NCBI GenBank assembly: GCA_963745775.1
Contig: CAVUYY010000012.1
Location: 62,001-126,000, forward strand
Origin: Gaiellasilicea sp963745775
GTDB lineage: Bacteria > Actinomycetota > Thermoleophilia > Gaiellales > Gaiellaceae
DNA length: 64,000 bases
Direction: 5' to 3'
The translations under genes and the position numbers were made by a program. Positions 1 to 9,677 of the stretch are shown here, one piece after another (within the stretch, counting starts at the first letter, position 1; each line of letters begins with the position of its first letter). The notes below the pieces were generated by a model. The model was not told the DNA's origin. It saw only the letters and a list, made by a program, of their open reading frames with translations, and ran no database searches.

Positions 1-2
1 CC

Positions 3-284
3 GCACCGCTCGCCGACGGGATGCAGGTCCTGATACCGAGTCGGGTCGCCGGTGTGGCGGGGACGGCGGCGGAAGCGCCGACCGGTGCGGGCGCCCGCGT
101 CAGCCTCAACGCCGCGAGCGTCGCCGAGCTCGACGAGCTGCCGGGGGTCGGTCCGGTCACCGCCCAGAAGATCGTCGACTACCGCGCCGCCCACGGCGGA
201 TTCAGAACGGTGGACGACCTGGATGCGATTCCGGGGATCGGGCCCGTCCGGATCGACCAGCTCCGCGAGCTCGTGGGACCGTGA
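3..284 (+). CDS. comEA: ComEA-type helix-hairpin-helix DNA-binding protein (5' truncated)
   Basis: This is the C-terminal end of ComEA, the membrane-anchored DNA receptor that hands incoming DNA to the ComEC channel. The frame is open from the window edge; residues before the first ATG (APLADGMQVLIPSR) look like the end of the SLBB-type domain normally preceding the HhH part, so the gene begins outside the window. After an Ala/Gly linker come two helix-hairpin-helix motifs, LPGVGPVTAQKIVDYR and IPGIGPVRIDQLREL, typical of ComEA. Its TGA overlaps the GTG start of comEC, so the two are translationally coupled. The family assignment is firm; the N-terminal membrane anchor cannot be seen. Confidence 0.9.
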   Translation, partial: APLADGMQVLIPSRVAGVAGTAAEAPTGAGARVSLNAASVAELDELPGVGPVTAQKIVDYRAAHGGFRTVDDLDAIPGIGPVRIDQLRELVGP

Positions 285-2557
285 TCGAACGGGCAGGCCC
301 GACGGTGCTCGTCGTCGCCGCCTGCCTCGGGTTGGCGGTCTCGAACGCATACCGGTCTCCCGGATTGGAGCTGGTCGTTCTCCTCCCGGCAGGCGCTGCT
401 CTGCTCGTCGCCGCTGTCGGGCTCTCGCGTCGGGCGCGCTTGCCGACGTTCGTCCTCGTGCTCGCACTCGTCGGCTGGTGGTGGGGAAGCGCTCGACTCG
501 AAGCTCTCGACCGGAGCGTTCTCGCCTCCCACGTCGGCCGCTCGAGCGAGGCCGAAGTCGTGATCACCGGACCGGCCAGGAGAACGCGATTCACGCTGCG
601 GATGCCGGCTGATGCACGTCGCTTCGCATCGGAGCGGGTGGGGGAGCCCGTCCTCCTCGAGCTGCCGCTCGGTCGATCCCCGCCCCAGGGCTCGATCCTC
701 GCCTTGCAAACGACGGTCGTCGCGCCGCGCTCGTCCGAGAGCGGCTTCGACGAGCGGGGCTGGCTTGCGCGGCGCGGCGTCCACGTGATTCTCCGCGGCC
801 GGGACTGGCGCGTGGTCGGACACCGCGGCGGGATCGGTGGGCTCTCCGACCGGCTGCGTGGACACGTGGCCCGCTCGATCGCGCCTGGACTCGAGGGCGA
901 GCGTCGCGCCGTGCTGGCCGGGATCGTGCTCGGCGAGGACGAGGGTCTCTCCGAGGAGCTCCAGGCCAGCTTCAAGGCGGCCGGCCTCTATCACCTGCTC
1001 GCCGTGTCCGGGCAGAACGTCGCCTTCCTGGCCGGCGCCGTGCTCGTGCTCGCCTATCTCCTCGGGATCTCGCGCCTGCCCGCCGAAGGGGTGGCGATCG
1101 GCGCGATCGTCGCGTACGTGCTCGCGGTCGGCTGGCAGCCGTCGGTGGTTCGCGCCGGGGTCGCCGGCGTGCTCGCCTCGCTCGCCTGGCTGGCCTCGCG
1201 CCCACGCGATCGCTGGCACTTCATGGCGCTGGGCGCCGCCGTTCTCCTCGCGTGGACGCCGGCGACGCTCTTCGAGCCGGGTTTCCAGCTCTCGTTCGCA
1301 GCCGTGGCGGCGATCTTCCTCCTCGTCCCGCGTCTGAGCAACGTCCTCGAGGGCTATCCCATCCCCGGCTGGCTCCGAGACGCACTGGCGATCTCGATCG
1401 CCTGCGGTGTGGCGACGGCGCCGATCCTCTGGCTCCAGTTCGGCTCCATCCAGGTCTATGCGCTCCTCGCGAACGCACTGGTAACCCTCGCGATCGGGCC
1501 GTTGCTCGGGATCGCTCTCCTCGGCACGCTGCTCGAGCCGATCCTCCCGTCCGCCACGGTCGCACTCGCCTGGCTCAACGGCTGGCTGGCCGCGTACATC
1601 GCGGCGTGCGCGCGGATCGTGGGCGGCCTGCCGCTCGCGGAGACGTCGTCGGGGCTCGCGGTCGCAGCGTTGCTCCTCGGCCCAGTCGCAACTCTCTTGC
1701 TGCGGCGCTTGCCGCCGTGGCGCCGGCCGCTTGCGCTTGCTTGCGTCGCCGCCGCGCTCCCGGCGCTCCTCCTCTGGCTGCTCTGGCCCTCACGTCCGCC
1801 CGCACCGCCGGAGGGCCTGAGGATCACCGTCCTCGACGTCGGCCAGGGAGACTCGATCCTCGTCCAGGTGCCGGAGGGCTCGATCCTCGTCGACCAAGGG
1901 CCGCCGGAGGCACGCGTCGACCGGCAGCTACGGGAGCTCGGGGTCCGGCGGCTCTCGGCCCTCGTGCTCACAGACGGCCAGCGCGACCACACGGGTGGCG
2001 CCGAGCAGGTTCTGCGAAGGGTCGCGGTCGAGCGGGTGCTCGATCCTCGAATCGCGAGCATCAGCCCACACAGGAATCGAGCACTGGCCGTCGCCGCGGA
2101 TCGTGGCGTTCCCGTGATCGAGATCCGGGCCGGGTCGTCGTGGCGGCTCGGGGAGCTTCAGCTCCGCGTGCTCTGGCCCGACGGACCCGGCTTACCGAGC
2201 GACGACCCCAACCGGCGCACAGTCGTCCTCCTCGCCCGGTACGGCACCGTCGACGCCCTCCTGAGCGCCGACGCGGAAACGGACATCACTGCGCGGCTCC
2301 TGAGCCAGCGCGTCGAGATCCTCAAGGTCGCCCATCACGGCTCCGAGGATCCGGGCCTCGAGGCGGAGCTGAAGGAGCTGCAGCCGGCGGTCGCCGTCAT
2401 CTCGTGCGGCCGCGACAACCGCTACGGCCATCCGCGGGCGGAGACACTCGCCGCGCTCGCCACCGTTCCGGGGCTTCTTCTCCAACGCACCGACAGCAAT
2501 GGACGCGTGGTCGTCGAGTCCGACGGCGCGCGCGTCTGGGTCCGGTCCGACCGTTAA
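281..2557 (+). CDS. comEC: ComEC/Rec2 family DNA uptake channel
   Basis: A 758-residue integral membrane protein predicted to form the inner-membrane channel for single-stranded DNA during transformation. It has an N-terminal DUF4131-like part with three hydrophobic segments (residues 1-200), a multi-spanning competence domain containing the conserved stretch LYHLLAVSGQNVAFLAG (about 230-480), and a C-terminal metallo-beta-lactamase-like domain from about 514 (LDVGQGDSILVQ, VAHHGSE, GHP). The zinc motif that is usually HxHxDH reads TDGQRDH, so one or two ligands look lost although the later HH and H are kept. The GTG start overlaps the comEA stop. The stop TAA lies inside the probable -10 element of holA. 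Confidence 0.93.
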   Translation: MIERAGPTVLVVAACLGLAVSNAYRSPGLELVVLLPAGAALLVAAVGLSRRARLPTFVLVLALVGWWWGSARLEALDRSVLASHVGRSSEAEVVITGPARRTRFTLRMPADARRFASERVGEPVLLELPLGRSPPQGSILALQTTVVAPRSSESGFDERGWLARRGVHVILRGRDWRVVGHRGGIGGLSDRLRGHVARSIAPGLEGERRAVLAGIVLGEDEGLSEELQASFKAAGLYHLLAVSGQNVAFLAGAVLVLAYLLGISRLPAEGVAIGAIVAYVLAVGWQPSVVRAGVAGVLASLAWLASRPRDRWHFMALGAAVLLAWTPATLFEPGFQLSFAAVAAIFLLVPRLSNVLEGYPIPGWLRDALAISIACGVATAPILWLQFGSIQVYALLANALVTLAIGPLLGIALLGTLLEPILPSATVALAWLNGWLAAYIAACARIVGGLPLAETSSGLAVAALLLGPVATLLLRRLPPWRRPLALACVAAALPALLLWLLWPSRPPAPPEGLRITVLDVGQGDSILVQVPEGSILVDQGPPEARVDRQLRELGVRRLSALVLTDGQRDHTGGAEQVLRRVAVERVLDPRIASISPHRNRALAVAADRGVPVIEIRAGSSWRLGELQLRVLWPDGPGLPSDDPNRRTVVLLARYGTVDALLSADAETDITARLLSQRVEILKVAHHGSEDPGLEAELKELQPAVAVISCGRDNRYGHPRAETLAALATVPGLLLQRTDSNGRVVVESDGARVWVRSDR

Positions 2558-2560
2558 CCT
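2555..2560 (+). promoter_or_regulatory. Leaderless -10 element of holA (TAACCT)
   Basis: TAACCT ends 6 bases before the holA ATG, the distance at which a sigma70-type -10 puts transcription start on the start codon. The first three bases are also the comEC stop codon. No Shine-Dalgarno sequence fits in the gap. The call rests on the same arrangement recurring at many genes in this window. Confidence 0.5.
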
Positions 2561-2566
2561 GGCTCG

Positions 2567-3571
2567 ATGGCCGACACCACCGAGCTCGAGCCCGTCTATC
2601 TGCTCACCGGCAGCGACCGGCCGAAGATCGAGGTTGCGCTCCAGCGGCTCCGGCGCCATTTCGTCCCGGAGGCGGTGGAGCTGACGACCGCCCAGGAGCT
2701 CCCGGGAGCAGAGGTCGTGGCGCTCTGCAACGTCGGCAGCCTCTTCGGCGATGCTCGCCTCGTCGTCGTCGAGCACATCGATGGCGTCCGGGGCAACGAG
2801 GGTCGGTTGACGAGAGGCTGGAAGGTCGCGGACGTCAAGGCGGTGGAGAGCTATCTCGCGGCGCCGGCGCCGGCGACCACGCTCGCGCTGGTTGCAGAGG
2901 AGTTGAAGAAGGACGCCCCGCTCTACAAGGCGTGCACCAAGGCCGGCTCGGTGCTCGACTTCTCGGTCGCGAAGAAGAGCCTCACGCCTTGGATCTCCCA
3001 GCAGTTCGCGGCTCGCGGCGCACGCGCCGAGCCCGAGGCCTGCGCCGCCCTCCTCCAGCTCGTCGGCGACGACCTGCGCCAGCTCGCGAGCGAGATCGAC
3101 AAGCTCGCGACGTGGGCGGCGGGGGAGCCGATCGGAGAGGGCGAGGTGGAGGCACTCGCGACCCCCGTGGCCGAGACGTCCGATTACAAGCTCGCCGACG
3201 TCTGGAGTCAGCATGACGCTGCTGCGCTCCTTCGGCTCAGTGAGGCGATCTTCGACCGCGACTCAAAGGCGAGCCGGGACGTCAGCGCTCGCCTCTCGGC
3301 CCGCTTCAGCGGCCAGGTGCTGGCGGTCGCGCGCGCGAAGCGGCTGAAAGACGCCGGGGTCACCGTCTCTGCGGCGCAGAAGCCGCTCGGCCTCAGGTTC
3401 GACTGGCAGGTTCGCCGGGCCTACGCGCAGGCGGATGCGTTCTCGCAATCGGAGCTCGACCGGGCGATCGTGCGCGTCTCCGAGCTCGACCTGGCACTCA
3501 AGGGCAAGAGCCGGCTCGCACCGGAGCTCGAGCTCCAACGAGCCTTCGTCGATCTCGGCCGGCCCGGCTAA
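2567..3571 (+). CDS. holA: DNA polymerase III delta subunit
   Basis: A 334-residue clamp-loader subunit (HolA family), which opens the beta sliding clamp at the replication fork. The sequence has the family pattern: an N-terminal degenerate AAA+ domain starting VYLLTGSDRPKIEVALQRLRRHF, a middle part rich in Leu/Ala helices (LLQLVGDDLRQLASEIDKLATW), and the C-terminal collar helices ending in LKGKSRLAPELELQRAFVDL. No Walker A is expected in delta. It follows comEC after 9 bases, the usual comEA-comEC-holA order in Gram-positive bacteria, and converges on rpsT. Length and start fit the family. Confidence 0.92.
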   Translation: MADTTELEPVYLLTGSDRPKIEVALQRLRRHFVPEAVELTTAQELPGAEVVALCNVGSLFGDARLVVVEHIDGVRGNEGRLTRGWKVADVKAVESYLAAPAPATTLALVAEELKKDAPLYKACTKAGSVLDFSVAKKSLTPWISQQFAARGARAEPEACAALLQLVGDDLRQLASEIDKLATWAAGEPIGEGEVEALATPVAETSDYKLADVWSQHDAAALLRLSEAIFDRDSKASRDVSARLSARFSGQVLAVARAKRLKDAGVTVSAAQKPLGLRFDWQVRRAYAQADAFSQSELDRAIVRVSELDLALKGKSRLAPELELQRAFVDLGRPG

Positions 3572-3585
3572 GAGAGGCTGTCGGG

Positions 3586-3846
3586 CTAGGAGGGGCGGGC
3601 GAGGCGTGCAGCCCGCGCCTTCTTGCGCGCGGCGGTGTTCTTGTGCAGCGCGCCCTGTGAGGCGGCCTTGTCGATCGTCCGCACGAGCAGAAGGTGCTCG
3701 GCGGCGATGGTCTCCTGGTCGCCGTCTGCGGCCGCGGCCTCGAGCCGCCTCGTCAGCGTCTTCACCGTCGAGCGGTAGCGGAGGTTCTCCTCGCGCTCGC
3801 GCTCGGCAATCCGGACCCGCTTGATCTGTTGCTGGATGTTCGGCAT
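3586..3846 (-). CDS. rpsT: 30S ribosomal protein S20
   Basis: An 86-residue basic protein that binds 16S rRNA in the small subunit. It shows the S20 pattern: an N-terminal MPNIQQQIKRVRIAERER helix, a middle STVKTLTRRLEAA helix, and the C-terminal KAASQGALHKNTAARKKARAARL motif that is nearly invariant in the family. It is transcribed against holA and murJ, the usual holA-rpsT convergent pair. Upstream, on the minus strand, a TACGAT-like -10 lies about 30 bases before the ATG, so unlike several neighbours this gene may have a short leader. Confidence 0.95.
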   Translation of the reverse strand: MPNIQQQIKRVRIAEREREENLRYRSTVKTLTRRLEAAAADGDQETIAAEHLLLVRTIDKAASQGALHKNTAARKKARAARLARPS

Positions 3847-3930
3847 CTCAGAGAAAGGCCCGCGCTCGGCGGGCGCCGCTGATCGTAGCAGAGGCCAGTT
3901 CGCGCAGAAGCTGCGCGCCTACCCCATTCC

Positions 3931-3936
3931 TATACT
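3931..3936 (+). promoter_or_regulatory. Leaderless -10 element of murJ (TATACT)
   Basis: TATACT, an almost ideal -10 hexamer, ends 6 bases before the GTG start of murJ. With transcription starting about 7 bases downstream of a -10, the mRNA would begin at or next to the GTG. No ribosome-binding sequence precedes it. Confidence 0.6.
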
Positions 3937-3942
3937 CGCCAC

Positions 3943-5514
3943 GTGGACGAGCGAGCCAACGCGCGCAGGCTCGCCGTCTCGACCGCGATCTTCTCCGGCG
4001 CAACCGGTCTTTCCCGCCTCCTCGGCCTCGTCCGCGAGATCGTCGTCGCGAACTATTTCGGTGCACGTGGCTCGATCAACGCGTTCACCATCGCCTTCCA
4101 GATCCCGAACCTGATTCGCGCGCTCGTCGCCGACGCCGCGCTTTCCTCGGCCTTCGTACCGGTGTTCAGCGAGCTGCTCGAGAAGGGGGAGAAGGCGCGT
4201 GCCTGGCGCGTCGCCTCGACGATCTTCTGGCTGTTCCTGCTCGTCGGCACTGGGCTGACCGCGCTCTTCATCCTCGCGGCGCCGGTGCTCATACCGCCCC
4301 TCACCGACGCGTACGACGACCTCGCAGTGACGCTCTCGCAGATCCTCTTCCCGATCGTCGTCCTGCTCGGCCTCTTCGGGATCGTGACCGGGATCCTGAA
4401 CAGCTACGAGCAGTTCACCATCCCGGCGCTGACGCCCGTCTTCTGGAACCTGGCGATCATCGCCGGGCTCGTGATCGGCGTGCCGCGCGCCGACACGGAC
4501 AGCGGCAAGCTCTACGTCTACGCGGGTTCGATCGTCGTCGGCACCGTGATCCAGCTCCTCCTCCCGCTTCCCTGGCTCCGCGGCCTCGACGGCCGCCTGC
4601 GGCTCGCGCTGGACGTTCGCGACCCGGCCGTGAGGCAGGTGTTCAAGCTGATGATCCCCGTCATGCTCGGGCTCGGCCTGATCAACGTCAACGCGGTGAT
4701 CGGCACCGTCTTCGCGTCGAAGCTGATCGACCCGACGATCGCCCCGAACGCGATCGACAAGGCCTTCCGCGTCTACATGCTCCCGCAGGGGATGTTCTCG
4801 GTCGCGGTCGCGACGGTGCTCTTCCCCTCCCTCGCGCGGGCGGCGACGCGAGGCGACATGGCGGGCTTTCGCGACACCGTCTCCCGCGGGCTGCGCCAGA
4901 TCAACTTCCTGCTCCTGCCGGCGAGCGTGCTCTCGGCCGCCCTCGCGCTGCCGATCGTGCGTCTCCTCTACGAGCGGGGCGCCTTCGATCCCGAGGAGAC
5001 GCGCGTGGTCGCCGGAGCGCTCGCCGCCTTTTCGCTCGGTCTCGCCTTCAACGGGATGATGCTGATGCTGAACCGCGGGTTCTTCAGCCTCCAGGCGCCG
5101 TGGGTGCCCACGCTCGTCGCCCTCGCGAACCTCGTCCTGAACACGGCCCTCTACGTCGTCTTGTATCGGGTCGGCACCTGGGGGATTCCGCTTGCGATCT
5201 CGCTGGCGAACATCGCCGCCGTGCTGCTCCTCCTCGTGCTGTTGCGCCGCCGGATCGGGCCGATCGACCTCTCGGCCACGATCCGCACCTTCGTGCTCGC
5301 GACGATCGCGTCGGTCGTGCTCGGCCTCGTCGCCTTCGGGATCTGGTGGGCGCTCGACGAGCTCCTCGGCCGCTCGTTCCTCGGTCAGCTCGGCTCGCTC
5401 GGAACGGCGCTCGTCGTCGGCGGCGCCGTCTATCTGCTCGTCGCTCGGGCGCTCGGGATTCGCGAGATGCAGGCGCTAGACTCGCTCAGAGGCCGCTTCC
5501 GCAAGGCCCGATGA
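3943..5514 (+). CDS. murJ: MurJ/MviN lipid II flippase
   Basis: A 523-residue polytopic membrane protein of the MOP superfamily that flips the peptidoglycan precursor lipid II to the outer face. About 14 hydrophobic segments are evident. Family signatures include SGATGLSRLLGLVREIVVANYFG near the N terminus, FQIPNLIRALVADAALSSAFVPVFSE (residues 45-75) and, near residue 285, VYMLPQGMFSVAVATVLFPSLAR. The GTG start is chosen because a TATACT -10 sits directly before it and the next in-frame start would remove conserved residues. lepA follows after 3 bases, so the two are probably co-transcribed. Confidence 0.94.
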   Translation: MDERANARRLAVSTAIFSGATGLSRLLGLVREIVVANYFGARGSINAFTIAFQIPNLIRALVADAALSSAFVPVFSELLEKGEKARAWRVASTIFWLFLLVGTGLTALFILAAPVLIPPLTDAYDDLAVTLSQILFPIVVLLGLFGIVTGILNSYEQFTIPALTPVFWNLAIIAGLVIGVPRADTDSGKLYVYAGSIVVGTVIQLLLPLPWLRGLDGRLRLALDVRDPAVRQVFKLMIPVMLGLGLINVNAVIGTVFASKLIDPTIAPNAIDKAFRVYMLPQGMFSVAVATVLFPSLARAATRGDMAGFRDTVSRGLRQINFLLLPASVLSAALALPIVRLLYERGAFDPEETRVVAGALAAFSLGLAFNGMMLMLNRGFFSLQAPWVPTLVALANLVLNTALYVVLYRVGTWGIPLAISLANIAAVLLLLVLLRRRIGPIDLSATIRTFVLATIASVVLGLVAFGIWWALDELLGRSFLGQLGSLGTALVVGGAVYLLVARALGIREMQALDSLRGRFRKAR

Positions 5515-5517
5515 GCC

Positions 5518-7305
<1,788 letters not shown>

Positions 7306-7400
7306 ACCGCGGGGCCGTGGGCGGAAGTCACGAAATCGGCACGAATGCGTCACACCCCCGTGACGGTTCTCCGCATACCGTTCCAGAAGGGGGCCTCCGC

Positions 7401-7417
7401 GCCCCCCAGTGGGGGGC
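7401..7417 (+). terminator. Short GC hairpin after lepA
   Basis: A perfect 7-bp inverted repeat, GCCCCCC-AGT-GGGGGGC, lies in the 100-base gap between lepA and hemW. It could end or attenuate lepA transcription, but there is no T run after it, so termination is a guess. It is directly followed by a 14-base tandem repeat. Confidence 0.35.
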
Positions 7418-7442
7418 TGGTCCCGGGCGGCTGGTCCCGGGG
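7415..7442 (+). repeat. 14-bp tandem repeat before hemW
   Basis: Two adjacent 14-base copies, GGCTGGTCCCGGGC and GGCTGGTCCCGGGG, differ only in the last base. They lie between the lepA hairpin and hemW and are probably non-coding. No function can be assigned. Confidence 0.6.
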
Positions 7443-7463
7443 CGACGGTCGAGCAGCGGGACG

Positions 7464-8601
7464 GTGAAGTCCGACCCAGCGCCGCGGCTCAGCACCTCTA
7501 CGTGCACCTGCCTTTCTGCGCCCACCGTTGCGGTTACTGCGACTTCGTCACGGCGGTAGGCAAGCAGGACGAGCACGCTCCGTACGTCGAGGCGCTTCTC
7601 GTGGAGCTCGCACTCGAGCGCGATCTGCTCGCGGACGATCTGCAGACGATCTTCCTCGGCGGCGGCACGCCGACCTTCACCGAGCCCGCCGCGCTCGCGC
7701 ACCTCCTCGCCGCGCTTCCCACCGCCGGAGAGGTGACCGTCGAGGCAAACCCCGAGACCGTCACGCCGGAGCTCGCAGCGCTCCTCCGCGAGCACGGCGT
7801 CAACCGCGTCTCGCTCGGGGCGCAGAGCTTCCAGCCGCACCTGCTCGAGGTGCTCGAGCGCCGCGCGAGCCCCGCGGAGGTGCGCGCCGCCGTCCCGACG
7901 CTCCGCGAAGCCGGCTTCGACAACCTCTCGCTCGACCTGATCTACGGGATTCCCGGCCAGACGAACGACGACCTGGCGCGTGACCTCGAGGCCGCGCTCG
8001 CGCTCGAGCCCGAGCACCTGTCCTGCTACGAGCTCGAGGCGAAGCCCGGAACGCGCTTCACCCACGCCCATGGCGCCGAGCTGGAGCGGCAGGCCGAGGC
8101 GCTGGAGGGCTATTTCGAAGCGGTCGTCGAGATCCTCACCGCGCCGGCTACCGCTGGTACGAGACGGCGAACTTCTGCCGCCGCGACCCGGATCGCGACC
8201 TCCGCGCCCACCACAACCTCGGCTACTGGCTCGGCAGCGACTACCTCGGCGTCGGAGTCGGCGCCGTCTCGACGGTTGGCGGAGTCCGCTGGCGCAACGC
8301 TCCCAGCATCGGCCGCTATGTGTCGGCGCTCGCGGGTGGCGAGCGCGCCGCCCCGCGAGCTCGAGCCGCTCGGCGCTGACATTCAAGCTCGGGAGCGCGT
8401 TCTCCTGGGGCTCCGCCTCGACGAGCCTCTCGCGACAGCCGGGCTCCGCGACGCTCTCGACGCAGACGCGATCGAGCGGCTCGCACGGCCTCGGCCTCGC
8501 GCGGCTGCTCGACGACGGCGCGGCCATCGAGCTGACCGCCGCGCGGCCGCTTCCTCGGCGGTGGAGTCACGGCGGAGCTGCTCGCCGACTCGCCCAGCTA
8601 A
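7464..8601 (+). CDS. hemW: HemW-like radical SAM heme chaperone (frameshifted)
   Basis: Member of the HemW/oxygen-independent coproporphyrinogen oxidase-like family; HemW proteins deliver heme and use a 4Fe-4S cluster with S-adenosylmethionine. The radical-SAM motif is clear: HLPFCAHRCGYCDF (CxxxCxxC), followed by FLGGGTP, EANPET and SLGAQSF. From about 8140 the protein leaves its frame and continues as YRWYETANFCRR and HHNLGYWLGSDYLGVG, returns to the first frame near 8345 (LEPLGADIQARERVLLGLRL), and ends in a third frame at TAA 8599-8601 (LGGGVTAELLADSPS). At least four indels are needed. The exact start is uncertain: GTG 7464 fits if there is one more indel near 7485, otherwise GTG 7409. 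Confidence 0.85.
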
Positions 8602-8604
8602 AAT
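8599..8604 (+). promoter_or_regulatory. -10 element of hrcA overlapping the hemW stop (TAAAAT)
   Basis: TAAAAT ends 8 bases before the hrcA ATG, and its first three bases are the hemW stop codon. It suggests a leaderless hrcA transcript besides readthrough from hemW. I saw no CIRCE operator (TTAGCACTC-N9-GAGTGCTAA) here. Confidence 0.5.
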
Positions 8605-8612
8605 CCCTGCAA

Positions 8613-9639
8613 ATGGCCGAGCTGACCGAACGGAAGCGCGAGATTCTCCGCCGCGTCGTCGCCGAGTACATCGCGACCGGCGAGCCCGTCGGCTCGAAGT
8701 CGCTCGTCGCGAGCTCGGGGTTGCCCTTCTCCGCCTCGACCGTCCGGAACGAGCTGGCCGAGCTCGAGTCGCTGGGGCTCCTGACGCATCCGCACACGTC
8801 GGCGGGGCGGATCCCGACCGAATCCGGTTACCGGTTCTACGCGACGGAGGTACTCGAGGCCGTGGAACCGCGGCCCGCGCGTTTTCCGCTCGACCTGACC
8901 ACGATGCGCAGCGAGATCGAGGCCGCACTGCAGTCGACGACGGAGATGCTCTCGCAGGTCACCCGCCTGCTCGCGCTCGTCTCGGCGCCGGGCCTCCAGA
9001 CGGCGACGGTCCGCCACGTCGAGGTGCTCGTGCTCCAGCCGCGCGTGGTGATGGTCGTGACGATCACCTCGACGGGCGGCGTCGCCAAGCGCCTCTTCGA
9101 GTTCGAGCAGCCCGTCGACCCCGGCCTTGCCGCCTGGGCGAACGAGTACCTGAACGAGCGCGTCGCGGGCGTCCAGCTCGGCACCCATCTGCTCCGGCGG
9201 CGGATCGAGGACTCGAGCCTCTCAGCCTCGCGAGCAAGGGTTCCTCGACGCGCTGCGGCCCGCGTTCATCGATCTGGCGGCACCGACAGCCCAGCTCTTC
9301 TACGTCGGCGGCGCCGCTTCGCTCCTCGACGACGTGCGCACCGACGAGCTCGAAGCCTGCCGGCAGCTCCTCTCCGTCCTCGAGCAGCGAGCCGCCGTGC
9401 TCGAGCTGATGAGCGACTCCTTCGACGCGCGCCGCCCCTTCGTCCGAGTCGGCCTCGACCATCCAGGCCTTCAGAGCGTGTCCCTCGTCGGCGCCACCTA
9501 CGGGCTGCCAACGCGCACGCTCGGCACCGTCAGCCTGCTCGGGCCAGTGCGGATGGACTACGCGAAGGCCGTGCGCACCGTTCGCGCCGCCGCGCTCGAG
9601 CTCTCGCGGCTCGTCGAGGTCGCGTACGAGGAGAGCTGA
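8613..9639 (+). CDS. hrcA: Heat-inducible transcription repressor HrcA (one frameshift)
   Basis: HrcA represses chaperone operons by binding CIRCE elements. The N-terminal winged helix is clear (LTERKREILRRVVAEYIATGEPVGSK and the recognition part STVRNELAELESLGLL, then HTSAGRIPTESGYRFYA), followed by the GAF-like dimerisation part. At about 9226 the frame shifts by one base: the sequence continues REQGFLDALRPAF, YVGGAASLLDDVR, and ends GPVRMDYAKAVRTVRAAA, the conserved HrcA C terminus. Since all conserved blocks are present, this is a single-base indel, not a decayed gene. dnaJ follows after 38 bases, but grpE and dnaK are not here. Confidence 0.93.
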
Positions 9640-9664
9640 GCGCAGCCGAGTCCGCCGCACCATC

Positions 9665-9670
9665 TACCCT
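9665..9670 (+). promoter_or_regulatory. Leaderless -10 element of dnaJ (TACCCT)
   Basis: TACCCT ends 7 bases before the dnaJ ATG, matching the leaderless arrangement seen at other genes here. No Shine-Dalgarno sequence is present in the 38-base gap after hrcA. Confidence 0.45.
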
Positions 9671-9677
9671 GGCAACG

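Noticed and set aside
1252..3216. 654-codon open frame across comEC and holA
   Set aside because: It is a long frame caused by high GC; its product is Arg/Pro/Ala low-complexity, and two conserved genes occupy the same DNA in another frame.
8140..8600. Programmed ribosomal frameshifting in hemW
   Set aside because: Several shifts in both directions in one gene without slippery sequences or downstream structures do not fit programmed events.
8570..8612. CIRCE operator at hrcA
   Set aside because: No TTAGCACTC-N9-GAGTGCTAA-like inverted repeat could be found in front of hrcA or dnaJ.
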